This document shows positions 54,245-63,038 of a stretch of 64,000 nt of DNA, piece after piece (the first letter of the stretch is position 1; each line of letters starts with the position of its first letter). The position numbers and the translations under genes are program-made. The stretch is taken from positions 1 to 64,000 of the forward strand of contig CBDETG010000095.1 in assembly GCA_965242745.1 (NCBI GenBank), given 5' to 3'. Source of the stretch: JABAAI01 sp965242745 (GTDB lineage Bacteria; Spirochaetota; Leptospiria; Leptospirales; Leptonemataceae). Below the pieces are notes generated by a model, which saw nothing but the letters and a program-made list of their open reading frames with translations, was not told the DNA's origin and searched no databases.

Positions 54245-55078
54245 CTATTGCGTACTAACACGTAAGGGAGAGTAATGCTGCCTGCGCAGGCGCTCTTCTA
54301 ATGCCTTGCTTGCCTCTAAAGAAGCAGCTTTGGCAACCCGTACTATATAAAGACCTTGCTGACTTTTGTGAATGTAGGTCTCAAAACCCTGCTGCTTGAG
54401 TTGTTGGTACATGCGCTCAGCAGCTGCCTGCGAGCGAAATGCCCCCAGCTGGAAGCTGTAGCTCGGCTTTTTTAGAATCTGCTTTTTTGCCGGCGCTCTC
54501 TCTGGACTTGAAACAATGTTTGCCAAGCGCAGGCTTCCCTCCCTTTTTTTCTCTGACTTTGGTTTTACTTTCGCGCTAAGCCTTTCTGCGCCTGCAGCGC
54601 TCTTTTTTGCAGCAAGTGTTCTGGAAGCAGCCTTTGCGCCAGAGGCCTTTTTCTTAGCCGGCTTTTTTCTTGCGATATTTTTGGAATGGGCAAGAGCTGG
54701 GCTTTCTTTTCTTTTTGGCTTAGTTTTGCTAAGGGCTTTCTTTTTCTTATACTTTTTATTTTTATGCGCCTTAGCTGCAGAAGCTGAGGCGGGAGCGCTT
54801 TGTTTTTTTAACTTCTTTTTATCCACCCAGCTGAGCTGCTCTCCTTCCCATTGTCCACTTTCTTCTTGATCCTCGTAATCTTCTGCAGGCTGCTTTGGAG
54901 TTTTGTATGATCCTTTAGCGGATAATAGAGGGAATAGCTCTGAGCTGTTTTTATCTCTTTTTGTTTCAAAGCGCTGGCCTAAGGCGAAGCTAAGCATAAG
55001 AAAGCCGCCAAAAAGAATGCAGAGCAGCAAGATACGCCCGCGGTCTAGATGAATGACGTAAAAAATTTTCGTTTTCAT
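54245..55078 (-). CDS. SPOR-domain cell envelope protein
   Basis: The 277-residue bitopic protein has an N-terminal transmembrane helix (ILLLCILFGGFLMLSFAL). A long Lys/Ala/Pro-rich linker spans residues about 60-190. A C-terminal SPOR domain follows (FQLGAFRSQAAAERMYQQLKQQG, then YIHKSQQGLYIVRVA), which binds denuded glycan strands at division septa. The Lys-rich linker may interact with the cell wall. It is downstream of coaE on the same strand. The 175-bp gap before it (55,079-55,253) shows no gene. Confidence 0.88.
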   Translation of the reverse strand: MKTKIFYVIHLDRGRILLLCILFGGFLMLSFALGQRFETKRDKNSSELFPLLSAKGSYKTPKQPAEDYEDQEESGQWEGEQLSWVDKKKLKKQSAPASASAAKAHKNKKYKKKKALSKTKPKRKESPALAHSKNIARKKPAKKKASGAKAASRTLAAKKSAAGAERLSAKVKPKSEKKREGSLRLANIVSSPERAPAKKQILKKPSYSFQLGAFRSQAAAERMYQQLKQQGFETYIHKSQQGLYIVRVAKAASLEASKALEERLRRQHYSPLRVSTQ

Positions 55079-55253
55079 TTTATATATACTTATGACTAGG
55101 AGTGTTGAAAAACTTTCTTATAGCCCTAGCCTTGCTGCCAGGGCGCTTTTTGTCTCTTTCAAGATGGGAATGACTTCAAGAAGCCTGTTTTTTAGGCAGA
55201 CTCTGACGCCCTGTCTGCAGGAGACGAAGGCAAAGCAGACGCAGCTCTTGCCC

Positions 55254-55913
55254 TCAGCCAGGGAAGGCTTTTTGGATAAGAGAATAAACATGCCGGACAG
55301 CCTCACGAAGATCATTCTTTCCCTTTGTATTAACAATTACAAGGTCGGCTCGCCTGCTTTTTTCCTTGCTAGAAAATTGACTCTCTTCTCTGCTTTGGAA
55401 ATCTTGCCAACTCCAAGCATTCCTGTGTTTTGCGCGCTCATAGCGCAGCTGCACGGGAGCATCGATCATAACATTCCAATCCATGTTCTTATAGGCAGCA
55501 GCTTCAAAGAGAAGGGGCGCATCGTAGACTAAGATTTCCCCTTTAGCCAAAGCATTGCATGCGAGTTTCCATTGTTTTTGTACATATGGATGGATTAGAC
55601 TGTTTAGCAAAGCTCTTTTTTTTTTATCTTGAAATACGATCCTGGCTAAGGCTTGTCTGCAAAGCGCTTCGGGAGCCGTTTTGCCGCTTTGGGTAAAGAC
55701 CGATTCCCCAAAGGCCTTGTGCAGCTGCTCTTGTATCTGGGCCTGCTCCAGGCTTTCTCTTGCTAGGAGATCTGCGTCCACCACTTTAGCGCCAGCTTCC
55801 TGAAAAAAAGAGGCAGCGCTGGACTTGCCGGCAGCAATAGTGCCGCTTAAACCTAAGAGAAAGTAAGGCTTTGCCCATACAGGCAGGGGCAGGTCAGGAT
55901 AGTATAGAGCCAT
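55254..55913 (-). CDS. coaE: Dephospho-CoA kinase
   Basis: CoaE phosphorylates dephospho-CoA at the 3' hydroxyl in the last step of CoA synthesis. The 219-residue protein has the P-loop GLSGTIAAGKSS, VVDADLLAR, the lid region RQALARIVFQDKKKRALLNSLIHP, LVYDAPLLFEA and VMIDAPVQLRYERA..R. The C-terminus may differ slightly from family length. The start at 55913 is the most upstream ATG with a compatible N-terminus. The long plus-strand open frame over it is a shadow. Confidence 0.93.
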   Translation of the reverse strand: MALYYPDLPLPVWAKPYFLLGLSGTIAAGKSSAASFFQEAGAKVVDADLLARESLEQAQIQEQLHKAFGESVFTQSGKTAPEALCRQALARIVFQDKKKRALLNSLIHPYVQKQWKLACNALAKGEILVYDAPLLFEAAAYKNMDWNVMIDAPVQLRYERAKHRNAWSWQDFQSREESQFSSKEKSRRADLVIVNTKGKNDLREAVRHVYSLIQKAFPG

Positions 55914-56128
55914 TAGCTGTCGTTTTAGCGCAGGCGCTTCATCAATTCCTCATGTGATTCTTCTATGGCCGGCTTGTATAGCTTTTCCTTGTGTCAAAGA
56001 TTTTTGCCAGCTTTTTTTTACTGCTAACAATTCTCAAGATTCTGCAGTCATTACTATGGTGGAGATAAAAATGGCGCAGATAAAAAATCTAGCAAAGAAG
56101 CTGCCTTAGCAGCCCGATGAACTAAGAA

Positions 56129-57469
56129 ATGAGCGCCATAATGAAATTTCACCCGCACAAAGTTCCGCAAAAAAAACCTTTGTGCGGACGCTTCCTCCTG
56201 CTTTTTATTCTTACGTTCTTAGGTCTAGGAGAATGGCTTTTTGGTCCCAATTTTCTGCAGACAGAAGAGCTGACAAGGCTGCCCTATATCTCTGGTCCCA
56301 GTTTGCCCATGCGCTCTGGAGCTTCTCCAAGCTCTGGCAGGAACAAGGAAGGTCTTTGGCAAAAGAAAGATGGCGCATCGTCTTTGCCTCCTTTATCGAG
56401 CAAAATAAAAAAACAAAAACAGCAAAAAGCAACAGATACGATAGCGCTCAAAAAAAAGCAGGCAAAGGCGCATCCTGCTTTCTCTAGTACCCAAAGCAGG
56501 CGCATAGCTGCATATAAGAAGGAAGCAGAGCTGGATACTGGCATGGCTGCTCAGGCAGGGCAGCTTCTGCCTCTAAGCCGGCAAAGTTCCCCGGCCCCTG
56601 CCCAAAAGACTTCTCCTCCGCTCTACTATGAAGGCCTGTATCTGAGCAGTTATGTGGCGCGTATAGCCGAGCGATACCAGCCCATACTAGGGGCAGCTCA
56701 TGCAAGAAATATGAATACTCTAGTAGTAGACGTGCAGCCTAAATTCCCCACTGAGGCTTTTTTTAAGCAGGCAGAGAAGCTCTCCTTTTATTTAGTGGCA
56801 AGGCTTGTGGTCTTTGAAGGTGGCTTGCTGGAGCATCCGGCCTCCCAAGAACATATGTCCAGAATTTACAAGCTTATAGAAAGGACTGCGCAATCCCGCG
56901 CCTTTCATGAAATACAGCTGGACTATATCCGCTTTGCAGATAAACTTCACATCTATTCCAAAGACGGGAAAAGTCTGACACAGCTCAAAGACCGTTATCG
57001 CTATATTGCAAAGATCCTTGCTAAGGTGGATACTCTTTTAGAAAGATACAACCTGCCTTGGGGCGCAGACCTCTTTGGCAGAGTAGCATTTAACAGGGAT
57101 GATCGCATAGGGCAGAATTTAGAGCTCTTTGCAAATTATACGGATACTTTGTACTTGATGCTGTATCCTTCACATTTTTATGGTATGCCTGAGAAAATAC
57201 GAGACCCTTATGGCACGGTATGGGCTGGGATTCGTAAGGCAAAAAAACGTATCCAAAAGCAGTCTTGCGTGGTTGCGTTCATCCAAGCCTTTAAGATGCA
57301 GATAGCTCCGAGTAAGCTTTCGCTGGTCGATTATATTTACCAGCAAATTCGCGCAGCAAAGGATGCGCAAGGCAGTGGTTACATAGCTTGGAACGCTCAC
57401 AATCGCTATGGAAGTTTTTTCAGCGCTTTGGACCAATACCGCAGGCAGCAAGTAGCAAAAAAGCAGTAA
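56129..57469 (+). CDS. Membrane-anchored DUF4015-type putative glycoside hydrolase
   Basis: The 446-residue protein has an N-terminal hydrophobic segment (LLLFILTFLGLGEWLF) and a roughly 120-residue Lys/Ser-rich linker. The C-terminal domain (YEGLYLSSYVARI, NTLVVDVQPK, IQLDYIRFAD, GADLFGR, DTLYLMLYPSHF, GYIAWNAHNRY) corresponds to the DUF4015 TIM-barrel glycoside-hydrolase-like family. LDYIRFAD and LMLYPSHF mark likely active-site strands. A second ATG 12 bp in is a plausible alternative start. Substrate unknown; envelope polysaccharide is likely. Confidence 0.78.
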   Translation: MSAIMKFHPHKVPQKKPLCGRFLLLFILTFLGLGEWLFGPNFLQTEELTRLPYISGPSLPMRSGASPSSGRNKEGLWQKKDGASSLPPLSSKIKKQKQQKATDTIALKKKQAKAHPAFSSTQSRRIAAYKKEAELDTGMAAQAGQLLPLSRQSSPAPAQKTSPPLYYEGLYLSSYVARIAERYQPILGAAHARNMNTLVVDVQPKFPTEAFFKQAEKLSFYLVARLVVFEGGLLEHPASQEHMSRIYKLIERTAQSRAFHEIQLDYIRFADKLHIYSKDGKSLTQLKDRYRYIAKILAKVDTLLERYNLPWGADLFGRVAFNRDDRIGQNLELFANYTDTLYLMLYPSHFYGMPEKIRDPYGTVWAGIRKAKKRIQKQSCVVAFIQAFKMQIAPSKLSLVDYIYQQIRAAKDAQGSGYIAWNAHNRYGSFFSALDQYRRQQVAKKQ

Positions 57470-57490
57470 AGAAACACGCTTGCAATAAAG

Positions 57491-58660
57491 ATGTCTTCGG
57501 CTTTGCACTTATCTCCTTTTTTTCATTTAGCAACGCGCATTTATATTGAGCACAAGGCATTAGAAAAGATAGCTGAGTACTGCGAAGGTTTAGGTTCCCA
57601 TGCTGTCTTGCTGAGCATCCAGCGTGAGTGCCCGTCTACAGCGCAGCTAGAAGCGCTGGAGAAGCGTCTGGAGCAGGCGGGCATCAGCAGTATAAACTAT
57701 GATAAGATAGAGAGGCAAGCAAGCTCAGAAGAGCTAAACTCGTTGGTATACTTTCTTAAGCAATGCAGAGCTGATTTCATTATTGCTTTTGGAGGACGAG
57801 AAAGCCTGCAGGCAGCGCGCACAGCCGCCTTCCTTGCCGCCAACCGCATCTTTGCTGAAGACCTTGCCAGCGAAAAAATAACGCAGGCGCAAAAGCCATT
57901 GCCCGTAATTGCCCTGCCCCTTGGCCCTGCAATGGGGGAAGAACTCGCTCCTTTCTGCAGCGTTTTTTATCCTGATAAAGCGCATGTTCTTTACCACAGC
58001 CGGCGCCTCTGCTTCCCTTATATCGCAGTCTTGGATCCTTCAGCTCTAACAGCGCTAAGCAGTACTCATATAGCAAGAGCTGGTCTTGCTACTTTAGCAA
58101 TGAGCGTGGAAAGCCTTTCTTCGCCGAAGGCAAATGACATCTCTATACTGCATTCTATGCGCAGCATAGAGCTTGTCATGCGTTATCTTGTGCGAATCTC
58201 GCAGGATGTGCAGGACAGCCAAGCTGCGCGCCATTTATGTTTGGCCAGCGCATATGCTGGTATGGCTCTGGCCAAATGTGGTCCAGGGCTTTGTTATAGC
58301 TTAACTAGCTCCATTTGCTGTGTCACAGGAAGCGATTTTTATATGATGATGAGTATACTACTGCCTCATGTTATGGAATACAATCTAACAGAGAAGGCCG
58401 AGCTGTATGTACATGTCGCAAAAAGCATAGGGGAAGACATATCTAAGATTACAGTTGTAGAGGCAGCGATTAAAGCTATAGAAGCCATACGTAAATTGTG
58501 TTTAGAGTTCAAGGTACCTAGAAGGCTATCTGATTTCCAGATGCAAAAAGGAGACTTGCAGGAAGCTTCCAGACTTGCTGCGCAAAATGATATCAGCTAT
58601 AACAACCCTCGTTCAGTACAGCAAGACAGCATGGAAAAACTTCTTCTAGCCGCATTGTAA
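57491..58660 (+). CDS. Iron-containing alcohol dehydrogenase homologue lacking metal ligands
   Basis: The 389-residue protein has the Fe-ADH fold: FIIAFGGRES in place of the usual GGGS nucleotide loop, then VLDPSALTAL and ILLPHVMEYN. At the metal site, the family's GMDALTHAIES is GLATLAMSVES (Asp to Ala, His to Met). The family's VHALAHPLG...PHG region is CYSLTSSIC...DFY, removing the other two His. All four Fe/Zn ligands appear lost, so it is probably not a normal dehydrogenase. It overlaps the convergent E2 gene by 15 bp. Function unknown. Confidence 0.7.
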   Translation: MSSALHLSPFFHLATRIYIEHKALEKIAEYCEGLGSHAVLLSIQRECPSTAQLEALEKRLEQAGISSINYDKIERQASSEELNSLVYFLKQCRADFIIAFGGRESLQAARTAAFLAANRIFAEDLASEKITQAQKPLPVIALPLGPAMGEELAPFCSVFYPDKAHVLYHSRRLCFPYIAVLDPSALTALSSTHIARAGLATLAMSVESLSSPKANDISILHSMRSIELVMRYLVRISQDVQDSQAARHLCLASAYAGMALAKCGPGLCYSLTSSICCVTGSDFYMMMSILLPHVMEYNLTEKAELYVHVAKSIGEDISKITVVEAAIKAIEAIRKLCLEFKVPRRLSDFQMQKGDLQEASRLAAQNDISYNNPRSVQQDSMEKLLLAAL

Positions 58661-59977
58661 TCCCTGCCCAGCCTTTATGGTAAACAAAGTAAGTGGGTAT
58701 TCTATGCCTTCGATGATCCATCGTAAAAAACGTGCCGCATCGGCGCCGTCAATAAGGCGATGATCGTAAGAGAGAGACAAGGGCGTTATCAGCCGGGCTT
58801 GGAACATAGCTTCCTGAAAAACAGCCTGGTGTTTTGAGCGCCCCACGCCAAGCACTGCGGCCTCAGGCCAGTTGATAATGGGCGTAAAATAGCTTGTTCC
58901 TAATGCTCCCAAGTTACTGAAAGTCATGCAGGATGCCTGCAGTTCTTCCGGAGCTAAGCTTCTCTCTTTGGCTTTGGCAATCAGCTCACTCAGCTCAAGG
59001 GCGATTTGAGTCAGGTCCTTACGATCAAGATCGCGCAGGACAGGCACGATGAGACCGTCCTTAGTATCCACAGCTATGCCCAAATGTACATATTCACGAT
59101 ATAAGATTTCTCTGCTTTGCATATCCAAGACGGCATTGAATTGGGGAAATTTTCGCAAGGCCAAGGCCAGAATTTTCAAAAGCACTGTCGTCAAACTCAA
59201 TCTATGCTCCTTAGCTTGGATTTTCTTGTTGTACTTCTTACGAAACATTTCCAAAGCGGTCGTATCTGCTTCATCGCATTGCGTAACATGCGGGATAGAA
59301 TGCCAGGCTATGCTCATTTTTTGCGCAATGCGCCAGCGCAAGGCGCTCATTTTTTCCCTGCGCAACGGGCCAAAAGAGCTCAGGTCCGGAAGAGATGAGA
59401 CTGCGTATGCAGCTTGGGCAGGCGCTTCTTGTTTCTGACGCATAAGACGCTTGACATGGGCTTTGACATCATCTTCGCTGATACGCTGCATCGGGCCTGA
59501 AGGCGGCACATGTTCTATCTCTACTCCTAACTCACGCGCAAGGCGGCGGACAGAAGGCGCAGCCGCCACTGGAAGCTTTCCTTGCGCTTCTGCTGTATAT
59601 GAGTCCTTTGGCGGCGATTCCTGTTTTGGCGCTGGCAGAGCCTCTTCTTCTGCCTTCTTTGGCGAGGCTTCATATTGTTTGGGAATATGCTGCGCTTGGG
59701 CGTGCAAGGCAGAGCTTTCTTTTTCCTGTTCTTTTTGCTCTTCTGTTTCAAGATACAAGATCACATGCCCTGTCTGGAGATCATCTCCAATTTGGATTTT
59801 GATTTCTTTTACGATGCCATCGCAGGGAGCCGGGATTTCTAAGGAAGCCTTGTCACTTTCTACCTCTACCAAGGCTTGTTCTTTTGTAACTTGCTGGCCG
59901 GGCTCCACGAAAATGGCTGTGACTTGCGTGCTCTGGATGCCTTCACCTAGTTTTGGTACTCGTATTTCCTCTAACAT
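58646..59977 (-). CDS. 2-oxo acid dehydrogenase E2 component (dihydrolipoamide acyltransferase)
   Basis: The 443-residue E2 has an N-terminal lipoyl domain (VEVESDKASLEIPAP with the lipoyl Lys), a Pro/Ala/Lys linker and an E1/E3-binding domain (VRRLARELGVEIEHV.., ISEDDVKAHV). The catalytic core ends in SLSYDHRLIDGADAARFL with the active-site His. It transfers acyl groups to CoA in pyruvate or branched-chain dehydrogenase complexes. The E1 and E3 genes are not visible here, so the substrate is open. The minus-strand neighbour upstream is mutA. Confidence 0.93.
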   Translation of the reverse strand: MLEEIRVPKLGEGIQSTQVTAIFVEPGQQVTKEQALVEVESDKASLEIPAPCDGIVKEIKIQIGDDLQTGHVILYLETEEQKEQEKESSALHAQAQHIPKQYEASPKKAEEEALPAPKQESPPKDSYTAEAQGKLPVAAAPSVRRLARELGVEIEHVPPSGPMQRISEDDVKAHVKRLMRQKQEAPAQAAYAVSSLPDLSSFGPLRREKMSALRWRIAQKMSIAWHSIPHVTQCDEADTTALEMFRKKYNKKIQAKEHRLSLTTVLLKILALALRKFPQFNAVLDMQSREILYREYVHLGIAVDTKDGLIVPVLRDLDRKDLTQIALELSELIAKAKERSLAPEELQASCMTFSNLGALGTSYFTPIINWPEAAVLGVGRSKHQAVFQEAMFQARLITPLSLSYDHRLIDGADAARFLRWIIEGIEYPLTLFTIKAGQGLQCG

Positions 59978-60008
59978 TGCATTGAATAAATAGTGACTAT
60001 GGACTCTG

Positions 60009-61979
60009 CTAATCCAAGCCTATGCCAAAGTATCTTTGATAGCGGCAAAGCTCTTCCCAAACAGGCATCCCTTGGTAGATGAAGCCAAAGACATGCTTGG
60101 ACTCTATCCCTTCCTTTGCGAGTTTAGCAGGATGAGCTGCTACTGTAAGTATCATAGCCTTTTTGCTTAGAGGCAGAGTATGTATAAGCTTTGGGATCAA
60201 GGCAGCATAGAGACTCTCAGCGCCGCATAAAGTAAAAATTTTGTGTTTTCCCTGTTCCTTAGACAGAGCTGCAATATCTACGAGGTTAAGGCCCTGTCTT
60301 TCTGCTGCAATGGCATAGCCTGCGCAGCCAAAGAAATTGCCTGCAAAATTACTGCCTTGCTGCGCTATAGCTCCCTTTTCTAAGAGTATGGGGTAGACAG
60401 TGGGTATTTCTCCTTGCGCAGAGCCATAAGCCTCTGTGGCACGGCGAAGTCTTTCAAAATCCTGCGCCAGGCGCACAAGGGGCAAGGTAGAAATATGTCC
60501 ATAGCGGGGCTTGTCTTGCCTGACTTTTTGTTTTAGATTGGCTGCAGGGCTGCTTGGCAGGGAGTCCTTTTGAGGCGCTGGGGGGAATTCATTGATCCCC
60601 AAAACACTGATTTTACGTCTGCCAACCTGCGCAAGCTGCTTTTGCGCAAGTTCCTGAATCTCTTTTTGAATCTCGCCGCTTTGCAGCAGAACAAGGAGAC
60701 CGCCCCTGGCTTCTATCTTCTGAAAAAGCTCCCATACTTTTCTGGCAATAAGATCAGTGCATTTTTCTATATAATAGCTTCCTTGAGCAGGGTCCATGAC
60801 CTTATCCAAATAAGCTTCATGACGCAGGATAAGCTGAGTCTTATAGCTGAGCTCTTGGGCTAAGATATGCTTTTCGTTTTGTTCTAGATCAAAGGCAAGG
60901 GAAGAAATACTGTCTGCTCCTCCTATAGCTGCCGCCATAGCTTCTGTAGTAGAGCGCAGGATATTATTCTGAGAGTCATATAGGCTTTTGTTGCTAAGAG
61001 TAGACTGACTGTGAATGTACATAGGCGGGATAGCATCTTCCATATATTGGGCGGCAATGTGGGGCCATAAAAGGCGCAGTGCACGGAGACGCGCAATTTC
61101 CAAGAAGTATTCCCTGCAGCTGCCCACACTAAACCATAAAGAAGGCAGAACTGCCTTTGCAAAAAGCGGCGCAGGAAGCTGCTTTTGCAGACCAACAAGT
61201 AATTCGTGGCCGCTTGCCAAAAGCAATGCTGACTCCAGCATGGGGTCTGCCCCAGCTTCCTGATAAATGACGCTAGAGACATGCAGACAGCGTAAGCTCC
61301 TCAGTTCTTTCTGACAAAATTCTATAAGCTGCGCGAGCTTGGGCCATAAGTCCTGGGGAGGGAAAGGAAGGGAGCCTTGTCTAATCCAAGCAGAGAAGAA
61401 GTCAGAGTCTATGCAAGAATGCACGTTATGGCTCTTGTAAGAGTTTTCGTCTAAAGCTTTTTTTAACCGCATAAGAAGTGTGCCAGGCTCCCATCCGCCA
61501 TAAAAATGCACAGCATGTCTTTTCAGGTCTATGTTTTGGAGCAAGATAGAAAAAAGCCCCGCTTCTTCTCTTGGGTAAGTATGGCTACGGGAGAGGGCTG
61601 TATGCGAGGGATCAAAGAAGACAGCGTCTGCGCCTCCTTCCAAATATTTATGCGCCATGGCATTGGCTTTCACGGGGTCTTTTTCCCTAATTGCTTTACG
61701 TATTTCCCAAGGTCTTTTGCTGCGAAACAATAGATTATTATGAGAAGCTTCACTATCACGCAGCTGCGCTCTATCTCTAAGATCATCAGCAGTATAATAA
61801 GGTCCTAGTTGCAAACCCTGGCTAAGCTGCCAAAACATGGTCTCCTCGTAATCCAGGCCTTTTGCTTCTATGTCCCTTTTTGCAGCTTTTTCCCAAGCAG
61901 AGCCGGTTGTTGCGGGAAAATCTTCAAAAAGAGCAGCGAAGGCAGAATGCGCAAAGTCTTGCTTTTGTCTTTGTTCCAT
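60009..61979 (-). CDS. mutA: Methylmalonyl-CoA mutase small (beta) subunit
   Basis: The 656-residue protein contains the mutase TIM-barrel pattern (LSQGLQLGPYYTADDL, RKAIREKDPVKANAMA). The C-terminal part (HKIFTLCGAE..., ILTVAAHPAKLA) keeps a Rossmann-like fold but lacks the DxHxxG cobalamin-binding motif. This is what is expected of the non-catalytic MutA subunit, which pairs with MutB for succinyl-CoA/methylmalonyl-CoA interconversion. No mutB, epimerase or meaB gene is in the window, so the partner is elsewhere or missing. The ATG at 61979 is the only clear start. Confidence 0.85.
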   Translation of the reverse strand: MEQRQKQDFAHSAFAALFEDFPATTGSAWEKAAKRDIEAKGLDYEETMFWQLSQGLQLGPYYTADDLRDRAQLRDSEASHNNLLFRSKRPWEIRKAIREKDPVKANAMAHKYLEGGADAVFFDPSHTALSRSHTYPREEAGLFSILLQNIDLKRHAVHFYGGWEPGTLLMRLKKALDENSYKSHNVHSCIDSDFFSAWIRQGSLPFPPQDLWPKLAQLIEFCQKELRSLRCLHVSSVIYQEAGADPMLESALLLASGHELLVGLQKQLPAPLFAKAVLPSLWFSVGSCREYFLEIARLRALRLLWPHIAAQYMEDAIPPMYIHSQSTLSNKSLYDSQNNILRSTTEAMAAAIGGADSISSLAFDLEQNEKHILAQELSYKTQLILRHEAYLDKVMDPAQGSYYIEKCTDLIARKVWELFQKIEARGGLLVLLQSGEIQKEIQELAQKQLAQVGRRKISVLGINEFPPAPQKDSLPSSPAANLKQKVRQDKPRYGHISTLPLVRLAQDFERLRRATEAYGSAQGEIPTVYPILLEKGAIAQQGSNFAGNFFGCAGYAIAAERQGLNLVDIAALSKEQGKHKIFTLCGAESLYAALIPKLIHTLPLSKKAMILTVAAHPAKLAKEGIESKHVFGFIYQGMPVWEELCRYQRYFGIGLD

Positions 61980-62094
61980 GCTATAAAGTTTTTTAGACAG
62001 TATTGTGCACTTGTTTCAAGATGAGAGCAAAATACCAGCATTTTTCCTGTCCATCAAGAATGGGGAGCAAATACTCCTAGGCCTACCTAGGATC

Positions 62095-62109
62095 CAGGCG
62101 CTACGCCTG
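62095..62109 (+). terminator. Hairpin upstream of rpsF
   Basis: A 6-bp perfect stem CAGGCG/CGCCTG with a CTA loop, followed by CTTTTAG. A second 6-bp palindromic hairpin (CCTAGG/CCTAGG) lies just before at about 62076-62091. They sit between the divergent mutA and rpsF genes and could insulate rpsF or regulate it as an S6/S18-type leader. Confidence 0.4.
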
Positions 62110-62162
62110 CTTTTAGAGTTGGTGCTGGTTTTTTCTTAATCCATCTCTTTTTTGGGATATGC

Positions 62163-62192
62163 TTGACAAAGAAAGAGGCTTGTAAGTAGTGT
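62163..62192 (+). promoter_or_regulatory. Promoter of the rpsF-ssb-rplI operon, apparently leaderless
   Basis: TTGACA (62163-62168), 18-nt spacer, TAGTGT (62187-62192), 8 nt to the ATG at 62201. No Shine-Dalgarno sequence precedes that ATG. The -10 match is weaker than in the other examples. Confidence 0.4.
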
Positions 62193-62200
62193 ACATTCAT

Positions 62201-62473
62201 ATGCGTCTCTACGATGTAATAGTGGTCTTGTCTCCTAAGCATCCAGAACAGGAGGCCATGGATGTCTTGAATCGTATTCTGGAGCGTTTTGGCGTACATA
62301 TAAGGCGTGAAGAAAAATGGGGCTATAAGAGGCTACCTCATCCTATCTCCGGCCTCAAGCGGGCTTTTTTTGTCTATAAAAGCTGCAAGATAGACGCAAA
62401 ACAGATTCAGGAACTAAATAGAGAATTGCTGCTAAACGCACATGTTTTGCGCTTTATGTTGAAAAGGGCTTAG
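62201..62473 (+). CDS. rpsF: Ribosomal protein bS6
   Basis: The roughly 90-residue S6 protein of the 30S subunit begins MRLYDVIVVLSPK and has AMDVLNRILERFG and WGYKRLPHPISGLKRAFFVYK, typical of the bacterial S6 fold. The chosen start ATG 62201 fits both the family and a leaderless promoter; a GTG at 62189 with a GAGG about 10 nt upstream is the alternative and would add four residues. It leads an operon with ssb and rplI, but the usual rpsR is missing. Confidence 0.93.
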   Translation: MRLYDVIVVLSPKHPEQEAMDVLNRILERFGVHIRREEKWGYKRLPHPISGLKRAFFVYKSCKIDAKQIQELNRELLLNAHVLRFMLKRA

Positions 62474-62547
62474 GTGGTCTGCGCCTAGTGTTTGGGAAAG
62501 GGGAGTGAGGGCAGCATGATTGGAGTTTGTGAGGAATTAGGAAATTT

Positions 62548-63027
62548 ATGGCTGGTGATCTAAACCAAGTAACGCTTATAGGGCGCCTAACCAGGGACCC
62601 GGAGCTTCGCCAAACGGGGAATGCTGCAAGCCTTTGCCGTTTTAGTATAGCAAGTAATTACATCTATGTACAGAATGGGGAGCGGCGTGAGGAGGTGTCT
62701 TTTTTTAACTGCACAGCCTGGGGGCGGCGGGCAGAAACAATACAGCAATACTGCCATAAAGGCAAACAGGTTGCAATATCAGGGCGCTTGCGTCAAAACA
62801 CTTGGCAGGATAACGAAGGTAAGAAGAATTCCATGGTGGAGGTCGTAGTGGAACAGCTGCAATTTCTAGGCGCTATGCAAAATGCCCCTATGCAAGAAAG
62901 CGCTTTTCAGCCGCCTATGGCACATCAAGAAACTCCAGCCCCCTCCAATGGACAAGAGAAGCAAGTTGTGTCTGCCCAGCCTCCCCATCATGCAGCAGAA
63001 ATGGAAGATGATGATATCCCTTTTTGA
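62548..63027 (+). CDS. ssb: Single-stranded DNA-binding protein
   Basis: The 159-residue SSB has an OB fold (NQVTLIGRLTRDPELRQT, SFFNCTAWGRRAETIQQYCHKGKQVAISGRL), a Gln/Pro/Ala-rich linker and the acidic C-terminal tip EMEDDDIPF that binds partner proteins. A GAGGAATTAGGAAATTT region precedes the ATG, with AGGA 6 nt away. It lies between rpsF and rplI, normally an rpsF-ssb-rpsR-rplI cluster. Confidence 0.95.
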   Translation: MAGDLNQVTLIGRLTRDPELRQTGNAASLCRFSIASNYIYVQNGERREEVSFFNCTAWGRRAETIQQYCHKGKQVAISGRLRQNTWQDNEGKKNSMVEVVVEQLQFLGAMQNAPMQESAFQPPMAHQETPAPSNGQEKQVVSAQPPHHAAEMEDDDIPF

Positions 63028-63038
63028 GCGCTTTGACC

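Noticed and set aside
55092..55532. Plus-strand open frame opposite coaE
   Set aside because: It overlaps the conserved coaE gene and has no recognisable domain.
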